Origin: an uncultured Desulfobacterales bacterium
GTDB lineage: Bacteria > Desulfobacterota > Desulfobacteria > Desulfobacterales > JAFDCJ01
Direction: 5' to 3'
Length of the DNA stretch: 11,288 nucleotides
Assembly: GCA_945787595.1 (NCBI GenBank)
Contig: CALZJV010000307.1
Location: 1-11,288, forward strand
A model generated the notes under the pieces. That model was given only the letters and a program-made list of their open reading frames with translations, was not told the DNA's origin and searched no databases. Position numbers and translations under genes: made by a program. Numbering within the stretch: the stretch's first letter is position 1; every line of letters starts with the position of its first letter. Below are positions 1-6,369 of the stretch, one piece after another.

Positions 1-350
1 AGCAACCGATTCATGGTGTCGGTTCTGTTGGTGGCTATGGCGGTTTTGAATTGCGGTTTGAGCTTTTCAAGCAATGAAACCAGATGCGGCTCCACTATGA
101 AATAGTTAAGATATTGCTGATAATCCAAAGCGTTACGAAAAACATGAGCCGCCGCCAAGGACTTTTCATCAGGGAATAAATATGCCAGAGATTCGAAAAC
201 AGTATGCATATGAACAAAGGCAAATTGTTCTTCAGTCACCGCCGGCCTTCCAAAATGCTGCAGGATATTGCTATAATAAACCCGATTGGCTTGTTCGGTA
301 TCAAATAATACGCCGTCGCAATCAAATGCAACAACTTTAAAACTATCCAT
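1..350 (-). CDS. HAD-superfamily hydrolase, N-terminal part (runs off window)
   Basis: The minus strand from the ATG at 348-350 stays open for 116 codons to the left edge, so the C-terminal half is missing only because the window ends. It opens with the HAD motif I, FDCDGVLFDT, with the nucleophile Asp10 and acid/base Asp12. After a helical cap-like stretch (about residues 18-95), AIATNRT around residues 104-110 fits motif II, with Thr107 as the phosphate-binding residue. These motifs place it among phosphoglycolate-phosphatase/beta-phosphoglucomutase-like enzymes, which cleave small phosphate esters in the cytoplasm; the substrate cannot be told. A GAGGG-type ribosome binding site sits a few bases before the ATG. 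It lies 119 bp downstream of the DUF1573 gene on the same strand and could be cotranscribed with it. Motifs III and IV cannot be checked. Confidence 0.85.
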   Translation of the reverse strand, partial: MDSFKVVAFDCDGVLFDTEQANRVYYSNILQHFGRPAVTEEQFAFVHMHTVFESLAYLFPDEKSLAAAHVFRNALDYQQYLNYFIVEPHLVSLLEKLKPQFKTAIATNRTDTMNRL

Positions 351-469
351 TTCCCTCACTATCCTTACAAAAGTATCACGCTAAACCGGTACTCCGATCT
401 GCCAATATTCCCTCCGTGACGCTGGCGCCAATGCCGGAGAGTCTAGTTGGATCGAGTCTTCTAACTGGG

Positions 470-1191
470 CTATTGAAGTTTGCGGGGACGCAGGTAACCG
501 TAAACCTTTACGCTAAGCTGCGGCCTGATTTTGCTGTCTGTTTCAAGAATAATGGAGTCATAGTAACGGCCTGCCTCTGTTTTCAGGTTCTCAATATTTA
601 GCCTATACGCAATCGTGTTGGATTCTTTGGTTTCTTCGAGCTGGTATTTGATGTATTTGCCGTCTTTCGCACGCAAATTGAGAATCTTAAAAGGATATTT
701 TTTTTCGGGAACAATGGTCACAATACTCTGGACAAGATCACCAACAGTACCGCGCATATTAGCATGTTGTGGACGAATTGTGACAAATTTTTCAACCTGC
801 CCGCTTATAATTAAGTCCTGCTGCGGGTGGGGTGCGTTTTATCATTGGTATAAACACCCGCAGTTTTACTCATTTTTCTTCCGCCGTATCCTTTAGTATC
901 GACTTTCAGAGTAATTTTCCCCTCACCACCGGGAGGGATCTGCCTCGAAAATGAGACAGCGGTGCACCCTCAGCCGGTCTTCACGCGTTCAATACTCAAC
1001 ATTGCAGTACCTTTGTTTTGAACGACAAAGTCGTGTACGACTTCAGCCCCATCCAGGACCGGGGAAAATTCATAGAGGGTTTGCGGGAATAAAGCGGCCG
1101 GTCCGGCATCATTTTGATCAGCAAACCCTGTGGCAGCAAACAGTATCAGTCCAATTGCAGTGGCTAACGCTAAAAGCCCTTTACATCTCAT
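470..1191 (-). pseudogene. DUF1573 exported protein with in-frame TGA at the conserved Cys and a downstream frameshift (candidate selenoprotein or decayed gene)
   Basis: The ATG at 1189-1191 has a good Shine-Dalgarno (AAGGAG, 8 bases upstream). The first 25 residues form a signal peptide (LLALATAIGLILFAATGFA, cleavage near AxGFA-DQ). The following Ig-like DUF1573 domain reads GAEVVHDFVVQNKG..LSIERVKTG, a TGA at 970-972, then GCTAVSFSRQIPPGGEG. DUF1573 proteins normally have CGCT here, so the TGA replaces the first Cys at residue 74. In the same frame reading goes on to THP, where a tandem GGGTG repeat (plus strand, 825-834) shifts the frame; TAA follows at 811-813. Removing one 5-base copy, or adding one C to the C run, joins the N-terminal part to an open C-terminal part (QQDLIISGQVEKFVTIRP... 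to the stop at 470). The repaired product is about 238 residues. DUF1573 proteins are periplasmic or outer-surface and of no settled function. Either a selenoprotein gene plus a frameshift or sequence error, or a young pseudogene. Confidence 0.75.
933..972 (-). promoter_or_regulatory. Hairpin starting at the in-frame TGA; possible bacterial SECIS
   Basis: On the minus strand the transcript folds as GAGGG (971-967, including the GA of the TGA) with CCCUC (937-933), then an internal loop, then CUGUCUC (959-953) with GAGGCAG (946-940, one G-U pair), closing a six-base loop AUUUUC (952-947). The apical loop begins 18 bases after the UGA, close to the spacing in known bacterial SECIS elements such as the one in E. 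coli fdhF. A weak point is that the loop lacks the guanine usually found among its first bases. An alternative lower stem (CACCG 964-960 with CGGTG 931-927) is also possible. The location is visible; the function is inferred. Confidence 0.35.
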
Positions 1192-1233
1192 TATTAACTC
1201 CTTCTCTAAATTGGATTTATAAGTCTTGAAAAA

Positions 1234-1262
1234 ATTTTATGACGCATACCGCACAATGTCAA
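1234..1262 (-). promoter_or_regulatory. Sigma70-type promoter for the DUF1573 gene
   Basis: Read on the minus strand, TTGACA (1262-1257) is followed after exactly 17 bp by TAAAAT (1239-1234). The -35 is a perfect match and the -10 differs from consensus at one position. Transcription would start near 1227, leaving a leader of about 35 bases before the ATG at 1191. It lies between the priA stop (1336) and the DUF1573 start, so the latter has its own strong housekeeping promoter despite following priA on the same strand. Confidence 0.7.
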
Positions 1263-1335
1263 GGTGCAACTTTGTTTGAACCAGGGTGAATTTTCAGGTG
1301 TCAGTCAAGTCGCTGGCTGTTGAAACGATACTTTT

Positions 1336-3765
1336 TCACATCATAAAAAGAGGATCGACATCGATTGCCACCTGGACCGTTTGTCGGGCGAAAACCGTCG
1401 GGTTCTTCGATACTAGCTGATTGATAAACTGATGCAGCGCCTTGGCATTTAGACCTTTTAACAGGACTTGCCAGCGGTAACGTCCGGCGATTCTGGTCAA
1501 AGAGGCCTCAATAGGCCCCATGATCACCACACTCTGATAATCGGCGGAATGGTTGGCTTTTAATAACCGGCACTGATCACCCAGCAGTCGGGCATGGCTT
1601 TCAGTCTCTTGCGGGTCTTTGCCCGATATTTTCAGCTGTATCATTCTGGAATAGGGTGGATAATCAAGTGCTTTGCGAAAACCGATTTCCTGCCGATAGA
1701 AAGCAATAAAATCCTGCTGTCTGGCTGCGGCAATGCTGAAATGGTCTGGATTGTAGGTTTGCAAAACGACTCTGCCGGGTCTGTCCCCGCGTCCTGCTCT
1801 ACCGGCGACTTGCGCCAAAAGCTGAAATGTTCGTTCACCGGCACGAAAATCCGGAAAACTCAGGGAAAGGTCCGCGCAGATGATGCCCACCAGGGTGATG
1901 TTGGGAAAATCATGCCCTTTCGCCACCATTTGAGTACCCACCAGAATGTCGGTGGTTTTATTTTTAAGTCCTTTTAGCAGCTTTAAAATGGATCCTTTTC
2001 GTTTGGTGGTATCGCTGTCCATGCGGTCTATTCGGGCCTTGGGAAAAATTGATGTCACCACAGCCTCGAGCTTTTCCGTACCGAGGCCCAGGCGCCTGAT
2101 TTTAGCAGATCCGCAAAACTCACATTTCGATGTGGCTGCACGGCTAAAGCCGCAATAATGACATCGATAGGCATTGGCCTTCTGGTGCAGGGTCAGTGAA
2201 ATATCGCAATGTTTGCAGCGCATGGGTTGACCGCATGCACCGCAAACCGGAAAGCTCGCGTAACCCCGCCGGTTTAAAAAAAGCAGTATCTGTTCCCCGC
2301 GTTCGAGTGACAATTTCATGGCCTGCTGCAACTCGGTGGTGATAAAGCGTCGGATACCTCGCATATCTCTTGTTTGACGAAGATCCACGATGCTGATGTC
2401 AGGCATGGGACGCTGTTCGACACGCGTTTCCAACGTGAGTTCAGTGAACTTCTTTGTGGTCACATTATAGTAGGACTGAATCGATGGTGTCGCCGACCCC
2501 AGTATTGCCACACATTCATTTTGTTTTGCTCTTACCGTCGCCAGATCCCTGGCGTTGTAGTGCAAGCTTCCCTCCTGCTTGTAAGAAGCATCATGCTCTT
2601 CATCAACGATGATGACACCGATGTTGCTAAATGGAGCAAATATAGCGGATCGGGCGCCGATGGCAATCGTTGCCTCCCCCTGTAGGATACGAGACCATTG
2701 ATCAAAACGCTCTCCCGCCGACAGAGCGCTGTGCAGCACAGAGACACAGTCACCGAAGCGTGCACGAAATCGTCTTTCCATCTGGGTGATTAATGCGATT
2801 TCCGGTACCAGAACCAATACAGCACGCCTGTTTTTTAATGCCTCGGCGGCAACCTGCATGTAAACTTCGGTTTTTCCACTCCCGGTAACACCTCGCAAAA
2901 GAAATGTCTTATACCCTTTAATCAAATAATTATTGGATTGAGAAACGGCCTTTAGTTGCTCACGGTTTAAAATATGAGCACAATCGGGCTCAATTGATTC
3001 CCCAAGAGGATCGCGATATACCCTTTTGTAATCGATGGTCACATAACCGTCACCTTCAAGGGTTTTAATTAAAGCGGTAACAGTGGGCACGATCTCTTTA
3101 AGTTTTTTTACGGTGATTTCACCCTCGTTTTTTAACACATCCATTATTTTTGTTCTGGCCCCGGACAGATGATCCAGGGGCAAAGCAGTGTCAGCCAGGC
3201 GTACAAAGGGCTCCAGCCTGGCTTTCGTCTTTTCCCTGGCAAGCTCCCATTTCTTTGTAATCCAACCGGATCGTTCAAAATTGAACAACATCGTACTGGG
3301 TATATCCTGATCGATCTTTTTATGAAGGTCTTTCACCAGGATACTCCCGGATTGCAATAGGCCTAAAATATCTTTGGCAATCGGTGCCAGTCGACAGTGG
3401 TCGAGCTGATGTCGTCCTTTTTCGGTTATAGCGACGGATGCGAAATCACGAATATGTAAGCCGCTGGGAAGTGCATTTTTTACCACCTGGCCAATTGGAT
3501 ATTTATAGTAGTCGGAAATCCATTCGAAAAACGGCACCATCGATGACGGAAAAAGCGGCTGCTCGTCGAGAATATCCAAAATTGATTTGATCTCCTTTGT
3601 ATCGAAACCTTGGCTTTGACCAAATACATAGCCGGTTTCCCGGCGCCGACCGAAGGGAGCAAGGACTCTTTTTCCGATGGCCAAATAATCGGCAAAGGAT
3701 TCGGGGACGCTGTAAGTAAATGTTTGATAGACCGGAAGCGCAATGGCCACTTCTATGTATTTCAT
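1336..3765 (-). CDS. priA: Primosomal protein N' (replication restart helicase PriA)
   Basis: PriA is a 3'-to-5' superfamily 2 helicase that recognises stalled or repaired forks and reloads the replicative helicase. From the ATG at 3763-3765 the protein has 809 residues, a little longer than the roughly 730 usual in E. coli. Visible parts in order: N-terminal 3'-DNA-binding domain (KYIEVAIALPV.., about 1-105), Walker A GVTGSGKT (292-299), DEEH box (388-391), SATPS motif III (about 424-428), an eight-cysteine zinc module (C508, 511, 517, 520, 535, 538, 548, 551), and the C-terminal helicase motifs GTQMVAKGHDFP and QVAGRAGRG. All catalytic and zinc ligands are present. An in-frame TTG at 3775-3777 would add four residues, but ATG gives the expected family start; neither has a strong ribosome binding site. 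A divergent promoter lies at 3866-3894. Confidence 0.97.
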   Translation of the reverse strand: MKYIEVAIALPVYQTFTYSVPESFADYLAIGKRVLAPFGRRRETGYVFGQSQGFDTKEIKSILDILDEQPLFPSSMVPFFEWISDYYKYPIGQVVKNALPSGLHIRDFASVAITEKGRHQLDHCRLAPIAKDILGLLQSGSILVKDLHKKIDQDIPSTMLFNFERSGWITKKWELAREKTKARLEPFVRLADTALPLDHLSGARTKIMDVLKNEGEITVKKLKEIVPTVTALIKTLEGDGYVTIDYKRVYRDPLGESIEPDCAHILNREQLKAVSQSNNYLIKGYKTFLLRGVTGSGKTEVYMQVAAEALKNRRAVLVLVPEIALITQMERRFRARFGDCVSVLHSALSAGERFDQWSRILQGEATIAIGARSAIFAPFSNIGVIIVDEEHDASYKQEGSLHYNARDLATVRAKQNECVAILGSATPSIQSYYNVTTKKFTELTLETRVEQRPMPDISIVDLRQTRDMRGIRRFITTELQQAMKLSLERGEQILLFLNRRGYASFPVCGACGQPMRCKHCDISLTLHQKANAYRCHYCGFSRAATSKCEFCGSAKIRRLGLGTEKLEAVVTSIFPKARIDRMDSDTTKRKGSILKLLKGLKNKTTDILVGTQMVAKGHDFPNITLVGIICADLSLSFPDFRAGERTFQLLAQVAGRAGRGDRPGRVVLQTYNPDHFSIAAARQQDFIAFYRQEIGFRKALDYPPYSRMIQLKISGKDPQETESHARLLGDQCRLLKANHSADYQSVVIMGPIEASLTRIAGRYRWQVLLKGLNAKALHQFINQLVSKNPTVFARQTVQVAIDVDPLFMM

Positions 3766-3840
3766 GTCTGGTACCAATTAGTCCGGCATCTCGATGACTA
3801 TATTTATGCGGGAAGGGATTCGATGTTTTTAACAAATATA

Positions 3841-3870
3841 TTGATATTTTCAACCAAAAAGCGGTATAAT
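3841..3870 (+). promoter_or_regulatory. Promoter of the small secreted protein gene, plus-strand half of the divergent promoter
   Basis: TTGATA (3841-3846) is followed after 18 bp by a perfect TATAAT (3865-3870). Start of transcription would be near 3877, about 47 bases before the ATG at 3924. It shares its -10 with the minus-strand priA promoter, so RNA polymerase bound in one orientation would exclude the other. Confidence 0.65.
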
Positions 3871-3894
3871 AGTTTTTAATTCAGACGTCGTCAA
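3866..3894 (-). promoter_or_regulatory. priA promoter, minus-strand half of a symmetric divergent promoter
   Basis: On the minus strand TTGACG (3894-3889) is followed after 17 bp by TATTAT (3871-3866). Each hexamer differs from the sigma70 consensus at one position. The transcript would start near 3859 and run into priA with a leader of roughly 95 bases. The -10 overlaps the plus-strand -10 (3865-3870) almost base for base. Confidence 0.6.
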
Positions 3895-3923
3895 ATAGCC
3901 TATTTCATATGGAGGAGAAAATA

Positions 3924-4229
3924 ATGTTTAAAACTGCCAAAACATCCCTGACCATTGTGATGATTGCAGCGATGATGATCATGCCGTTAGCTACCACCGC
4001 CTTTGCTGAGGAATATTTTGAAGCGGAAGACCCCAGTGGCGGTGCCATGATATTTGATTTCGCCGTGGTGCGACCTGTTGGCATCGTTGCAACCGCTGTC
4101 GGTTGCGTATTTTTTGTAGTATCCTCGCCCTTTGCAGCTTTAGGAGGCAATATCGACGCAGCCGGCGAAAAACTTGTCAAAAGTCCTGTAGCCTATACCT
4201 TTAAAAGACCATTAGGTGAATTTAAATAA
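3924..4229 (+). CDS. Small conserved exported or membrane protein, function unknown
   Basis: The protein has 101 residues from the ATG at 3924. That start is preferred over the ATG at 3909 because a strong Shine-Dalgarno (GGAGGAG, 3911-3917) lies between the two, correctly spaced for the second. Residues 1-28 form a Lys-led signal peptide ending AFA before EE. The mature part begins acidic (EEYFEAEDPSGG) and continues with a hydrophobic Gly/Val/Phe-rich stretch (residues 45-75, VVRPVGIVATAVG..PFAALGG) able to cross or sit in the membrane. It ends KSPVAYTFKRPLGEFK with two RP(V/L)G-like turns. The product would be processed by signal peptidase and stay membrane-associated. No known family name can be given. 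The gene stands alone under its own promoter, divergent from priA, and is followed by a spacer rich in inverted repeats. Confidence 0.8.
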   Translation: MFKTAKTSLTIVMIAAMMIMPLATTAFAEEYFEAEDPSGGAMIFDFAVVRPVGIVATAVGCVFFVVSSPFAALGGNIDAAGEKLVKSPVAYTFKRPLGEFK

Positions 4230-4324
4230 AATCCAAAAAATCTAAATTTTTTAGATGTTTTCGGTGTTTCGTGTTTTGGATTAGATATCAACTTGCTATA
4301 ATGCAAATAACGAAACACCGAAAA
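4230..4324. repeat. Interlocking inverted repeats in the spacer before upp
   Basis: Just past the stop at 4229, three dyads overlap. AATCCAAAA (4230-4238) matches TTTTGGATT (4274-4282). TCTAAA (4241-4246) matches TTTAGA (4250-4255). The 15-base arm TTTTCGGTGTTTCGT (4258-4272) is repeated perfectly inverted at 4310-4324. In the 37-base centre of the long pair lies TTGC-TATAAT-GCAA (4293-4306), itself a small dyad with an extended -10 (TGCTATAAT). The first and third pairs cross, so as RNA they would form a pseudoknot or compete. There is no U-run after the long hairpin on either strand, so it is not a classical terminator. Confidence 0.6.
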
Positions 4325-4403
4325 AAACTTCCCCGAAAACTGCCTTTCTGCATTTTTTTCAACTCCCCTCACTTTCTATTCTCGTGAATTCGGTTCTATG
4401 ATC

Positions 4404-4432
4404 TTGACACATAAAATTAATTTCAATATGAC
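4404..4432 (+). promoter_or_regulatory. Probable upp promoter
   Basis: TTGACA (4404-4409) is perfect and is followed after 17 bp by TATGAC (4427-4432), a four-of-six -10. Transcription would start near 4439 and leave an unusually long leader of about 210 bases before the upp start codon. Confidence 0.5.
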
Positions 4433-4438
4433 TGGCAG

Positions 4439-4638
4439 CGAATGTTTAAATAAAAAATCCGGATCTGGAAGACCGGTCTTGTTCTAGTAAAAAATAGAGC
4501 TGCGATGAGCCAAGACACGTCTCCGAGGATTCGGCTACCAGTCGGAAGCCATAGCATCCGGTTTTCTATGACGAATTAATTAGTTTTAGGTGGATTCCCA
4601 CTTTCAATCTTATCTGCATCAGCGAATCAAATCGCGAA
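4439..4638 (+). promoter_or_regulatory. Long dyad-rich leader of upp; no known riboswitch recognised
   Basis: This gene-free stretch holds the palindromes ATCCGGAT (4457-4464) and AAGACCGGTCTT (4469-4480). GTCTTG (4476-4481) pairs with CAAGAC (4511-4516), enclosing TCTA/TAGA (4483-4486 with 4495-4498) and GCT/AGC (4499-4501 with 4508-4510), a possible three-way junction. Next, CCGA-GGAT-TCGG (4523-4534) competes with GGAT (4527-4530) pairing ATCC (4556-4559) and GGCT (4533-4536) pairing AGCC (4547-4550). Mutually exclusive pairings suit a regulatory leader, but the stems are short and the sequence matches no purine, PRPP, c-di-GMP or SAM riboswitch core that I know. Confidence 0.3.
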
Positions 4639-4650
4639 AAGGAGGTCGCC

Positions 4651-5277
4651 GTGCCCGTACATGTTGTGGATCACCCGTTGATCAAACACAAACTCGCATT
4701 GATGAGGGAAAATAACGTAACCACCAAGGATTTCAGAGATCTTGCGTCAGAGTTGGCGACACTTTTAACTTATGAAGCTACCAAAGATCTTGAAACGGAA
4801 ACAAAAACGATTCAGGGCTGGGCCGGGTCGGTTCAAGTTCAAAAAATAAAAGGAAAAAAAATAACGGTGGTGCCCATCCTTAGAGCGGGTCTGGGAATGA
4901 TGCCCGGAGTCTTGGATCTCATCCCGTCTGCCAGGGTGAGCGTGGTCGGATTATATCGTAATGAAGAAACCCTGCAACCGATTGAATATTATGTAAAAAT
5001 GACCAGTGCCATGGAAGAGCGAATTGCACTGATCATAGATCCCATGCTGGCCACGGGCGGTTCGCTGATAGCCACCATCGATTTGATCAAAAAAACAGGC
5101 TGCAATCAGATCAAGGGTATTTTCATGGTTGCCGCACCGGAAGGCATCGAAAAATTGACCTCCACCCATCCGGATGTAGAAGTCTATGTAGCCGCTCTTG
5201 ATGAAAAATTAAATGATATCGGATATATTTTACCTGGTTTGGGGGATGCCGGGGATAAGATCTTCGGAACCAAATAA
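4651..5277 (+). CDS. upp: Uracil phosphoribosyltransferase
   Basis: Upp salvages uracil by joining it to PRPP to give UMP and pyrophosphate in the cytoplasm. The 208-residue length is exactly that of the family. Visible are the family segment [10 protein letters not shown] (residues 74-83), the conserved LYRNEETL loop (101-108), the PRPP-binding loop DPMLATGGS (130-138) with its acidic and hydroxyl residues, and the C-terminal uracil-binding [12 protein letters not shown] (191-202). The start is a GTG at 4651, set by a strong AAGGAGG (4639-4645) five bases upstream. A promoter at 4404-4432 would give a leader of about 210 bases. The next gene starts 11 bp after the stop and is probably cotranscribed. 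No defect is visible. Confidence 0.97.
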   Translation: MPVHVVDHPLIKHKLALMRENNVTTKDFRDLASELATLLTYEATKDLETETKTIQGWAGSVQVQKIKGKKITVVPILRAGLGMMPGVLDLIPSARVSVVGLYRNEETLQPIEYYVKMTSAMEERIALIIDPMLATGGSLIATIDLIKKTGCNQIKGIFMVAAPEGIEKLTSTHPDVEVYVAALDEKLNDIGYILPGLGDAGDKIFGTK

Positions 5278-5288
5278 AGGATTCGATT

Positions 5289-5762
5289 TTGGCTGATTTT
5301 ATTCGGATAGAGGATAGCATCAAAGACGCGATCTTGACAATTATTAGATATGTCCAAGTTGCTACCGGAGTTGAGCCGACGCAGGATGAAATAGCTCAAA
5401 TGCTGAAATCCTATTTTATTTTAAATGAAGTCGGAAACCAGGTTAAGTACCAGTTAAAAAAAACATCGAAAAAAGATGATGATGAAGATAAACTCGATAT
5501 CCGAGGACCTGTTTGGACCTTGAATTTAATGACCGGCCCTAGTAAAAACGTCTTAGCCAGGGTCGGAATCTTTAGCAGCAATATCCAGGCGGCGGTCCAG
5601 TCCACCCGTGAATTTATTAAAAAAACCATCGGAGTGGATCCAAGCGACGAGATCCTTGCCAAGAGTTTGAAAAGCTCATTTATACTCAGCGAAATAAAAA
5701 ATCAAATTGAATGGCAGCGCAAGAAAACCAAAAAGGCGAAGAGGCCTGGCGATGGGTCTTAA
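5289..5762 (+). CDS. Small protein of two tandem copies of one domain, function unknown
   Basis: The frame opens with TTG at 5289, chosen because AAAGGA (5276-5281), overlapping the upp stop, is correctly spaced from it and MADFIRIEDSI makes a sensible start. The 157-residue product has no signal or membrane segment. Residues 9-58 and 97-146 are copies of the same unit: an amphipathic helix, then GV(E/D)P, then a second helix with LKS-FIL-E and NQ at matching positions, ending in KK. I count 18 identities in 50 aligned residues without gaps, 88 residues apart. A charged linker (KKDDDEDK, 61-68) and a GPVWTLNL stretch separate them. The strongly basic tail (KKTKKAKR) could contact nucleic acid. 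It follows upp by 11 bp in an apparent operon, but no role in uracil salvage can be inferred. I do not recognise the family. Confidence 0.8.
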   Translation: MADFIRIEDSIKDAILTIIRYVQVATGVEPTQDEIAQMLKSYFILNEVGNQVKYQLKKTSKKDDDEDKLDIRGPVWTLNLMTGPSKNVLARVGIFSSNIQAAVQSTREFIKKTIGVDPSDEILAKSLKSSFILSEIKNQIEWQRKKTKKAKRPGDGS

Positions 5763-5801
5763 ACTGAAACCCAAACTGAGGGGATCCAGGTTCAGGGTTC
5801 A

Positions 5802-5906
5802 AGCCCGCCCTCGCGCGACTTGGTTAAGGTAAAGCATCATCTGTTTCGAGCTTACAGCTAGAAGCAATATATAGGGTCGACGTTAATCCGGTCTGGGCCA
5901 GGGATT
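5802..5906 (+). repeat. Dispersed repeat of about 105 bp, copy 1
   Basis: This copy starts AGCCCGCCCTCGCGCGAC (5802-5819) and ends GGTCTGGGCCAGGGATT (5890-5906). The same end sequences, in the same order and at almost the same distance, recur on the minus strand at 8834-8728. The inner 70 bases have diverged. The ends are weak inverted repeats of one another (CCCTGGC versus GCCAGGG in copy 2), the layout expected of a small non-autonomous mobile element or a REP-like unit. It lies in a 300-bp gene-free spacer. Confidence 0.5.
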
Positions 5907-5919
5907 CAAAGGTTACAAC

Positions 5920-5998
5920 CGATTGATACTGCTCACAGTAAATATTCAATCGTCAATATTGCATGGTCAATTCCGGTTTATCCAGATTAGGATTAAAC
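5920..5998 (+). promoter_or_regulatory. Dyads upstream of the 6064 gene; rest of spacer featureless
   Basis: CGATTGA (5920-5926) pairs with TCAATCG (5946-5952) around ACTG/CAGT (5928-5931 with 5936-5939, loop CTCA). AATATT is repeated at 5941-5946 and 5955-5960. GTTTA-TCC (5976-5983) pairs with GGA-T-TAAAC (5990-5998) with one bulge. No convincing -35/-10 pair was found in 5907-6063. These could be operator half-sites or leader hairpins for the gene at 6064. Confidence 0.25.
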
Positions 5999-6063
5999 AA
6001 TGGTATCGGGGTTCCCGTCCTATTTGAACCGTTGATTGGGGAGGTTCCAAAGGAGGAATACCT

Positions 6064-6369
6064 ATGAATAAAGAGATAAGGTCAGATACATGGATCTGGG
6101 TGGTTGTTCAGGATCCCGGTGCAAATGAGCAGTATCTTGGACAAGTCGATGAAGATAAGAGCGAGTCATTTATCCCTGCCTTTTACCAGAAGGAAGATGC
6201 CCAGCAATGTTTGATCCAATTGAAAACCGAGCGGGGGAAAAAATACGAAGCTCAGGCAATCTGTTTTGGCGAGTTGGCCAAAGACGCTGAAAAAAATGAT
6301 TTTATGATATTCATTTTAACAGGAGACGGTCAGATTCTCCAAAAAATTTCACCAGAGGCAGATTTCTAA
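6064..6369 (+). CDS. Small acidic cytoplasmic hypothetical protein
   Basis: The 101-residue protein starts at an ATG behind an excellent ribosome binding site (AAAGGAGG, about 6050-6057). It has no signal peptide or membrane segment. The sequence alternates strand-like and helix-like parts: WIWVVVQDPG (residues 10-19), then ESFIPAFYQKEDAQQCLIQL (34-53), where PAFYxKEDA loosely recalls the N-terminal region of SseB-like proteins, then YEAQAICFGELA and FMIFILTGDGQIL. That resemblance is too weak to assign a family. The last 59 bases overlap, on the opposite strand, the end of a truncated phosphoesterase ORF. The strong start signal and even composition argue that it is a real gene. Confidence 0.75.
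   Translation: MNKEIRSDTWIWVVVQDPGANEQYLGQVDEDKSESFIPAFYQKEDAQQCLIQLKTERGKKYEAQAICFGELAKDAEKNDFMIFILTGDGQILQKISPEADF

Noticed and set aside
825..834. Programmed -1 frameshift in the DUF1573 gene
   Set aside because: The slip site is only four Cs, with no canonical heptamer and no clear stimulatory structure; mutation or sequence error is simpler.
3763..3777. TTG start for priA giving four extra residues
   Set aside because: The ATG at 3763-3765 gives the usual family start; neither codon has a strong Shine-Dalgarno, so the TTG has no advantage.
3909..3923. Upstream ATG for the small exported protein
   Set aside because: It would place the strong GGAGGAG inside the coding sequence; the ATG at 3924 is correctly spaced and leaves a normal signal peptide.
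5792..5820. GGTTCAAGCCC-like sequence resembling the T-arm end of a tRNA
   Set aside because: No acceptor, D or anticodon arms can be formed upstream, and the stretch is the edge of the dispersed repeat.
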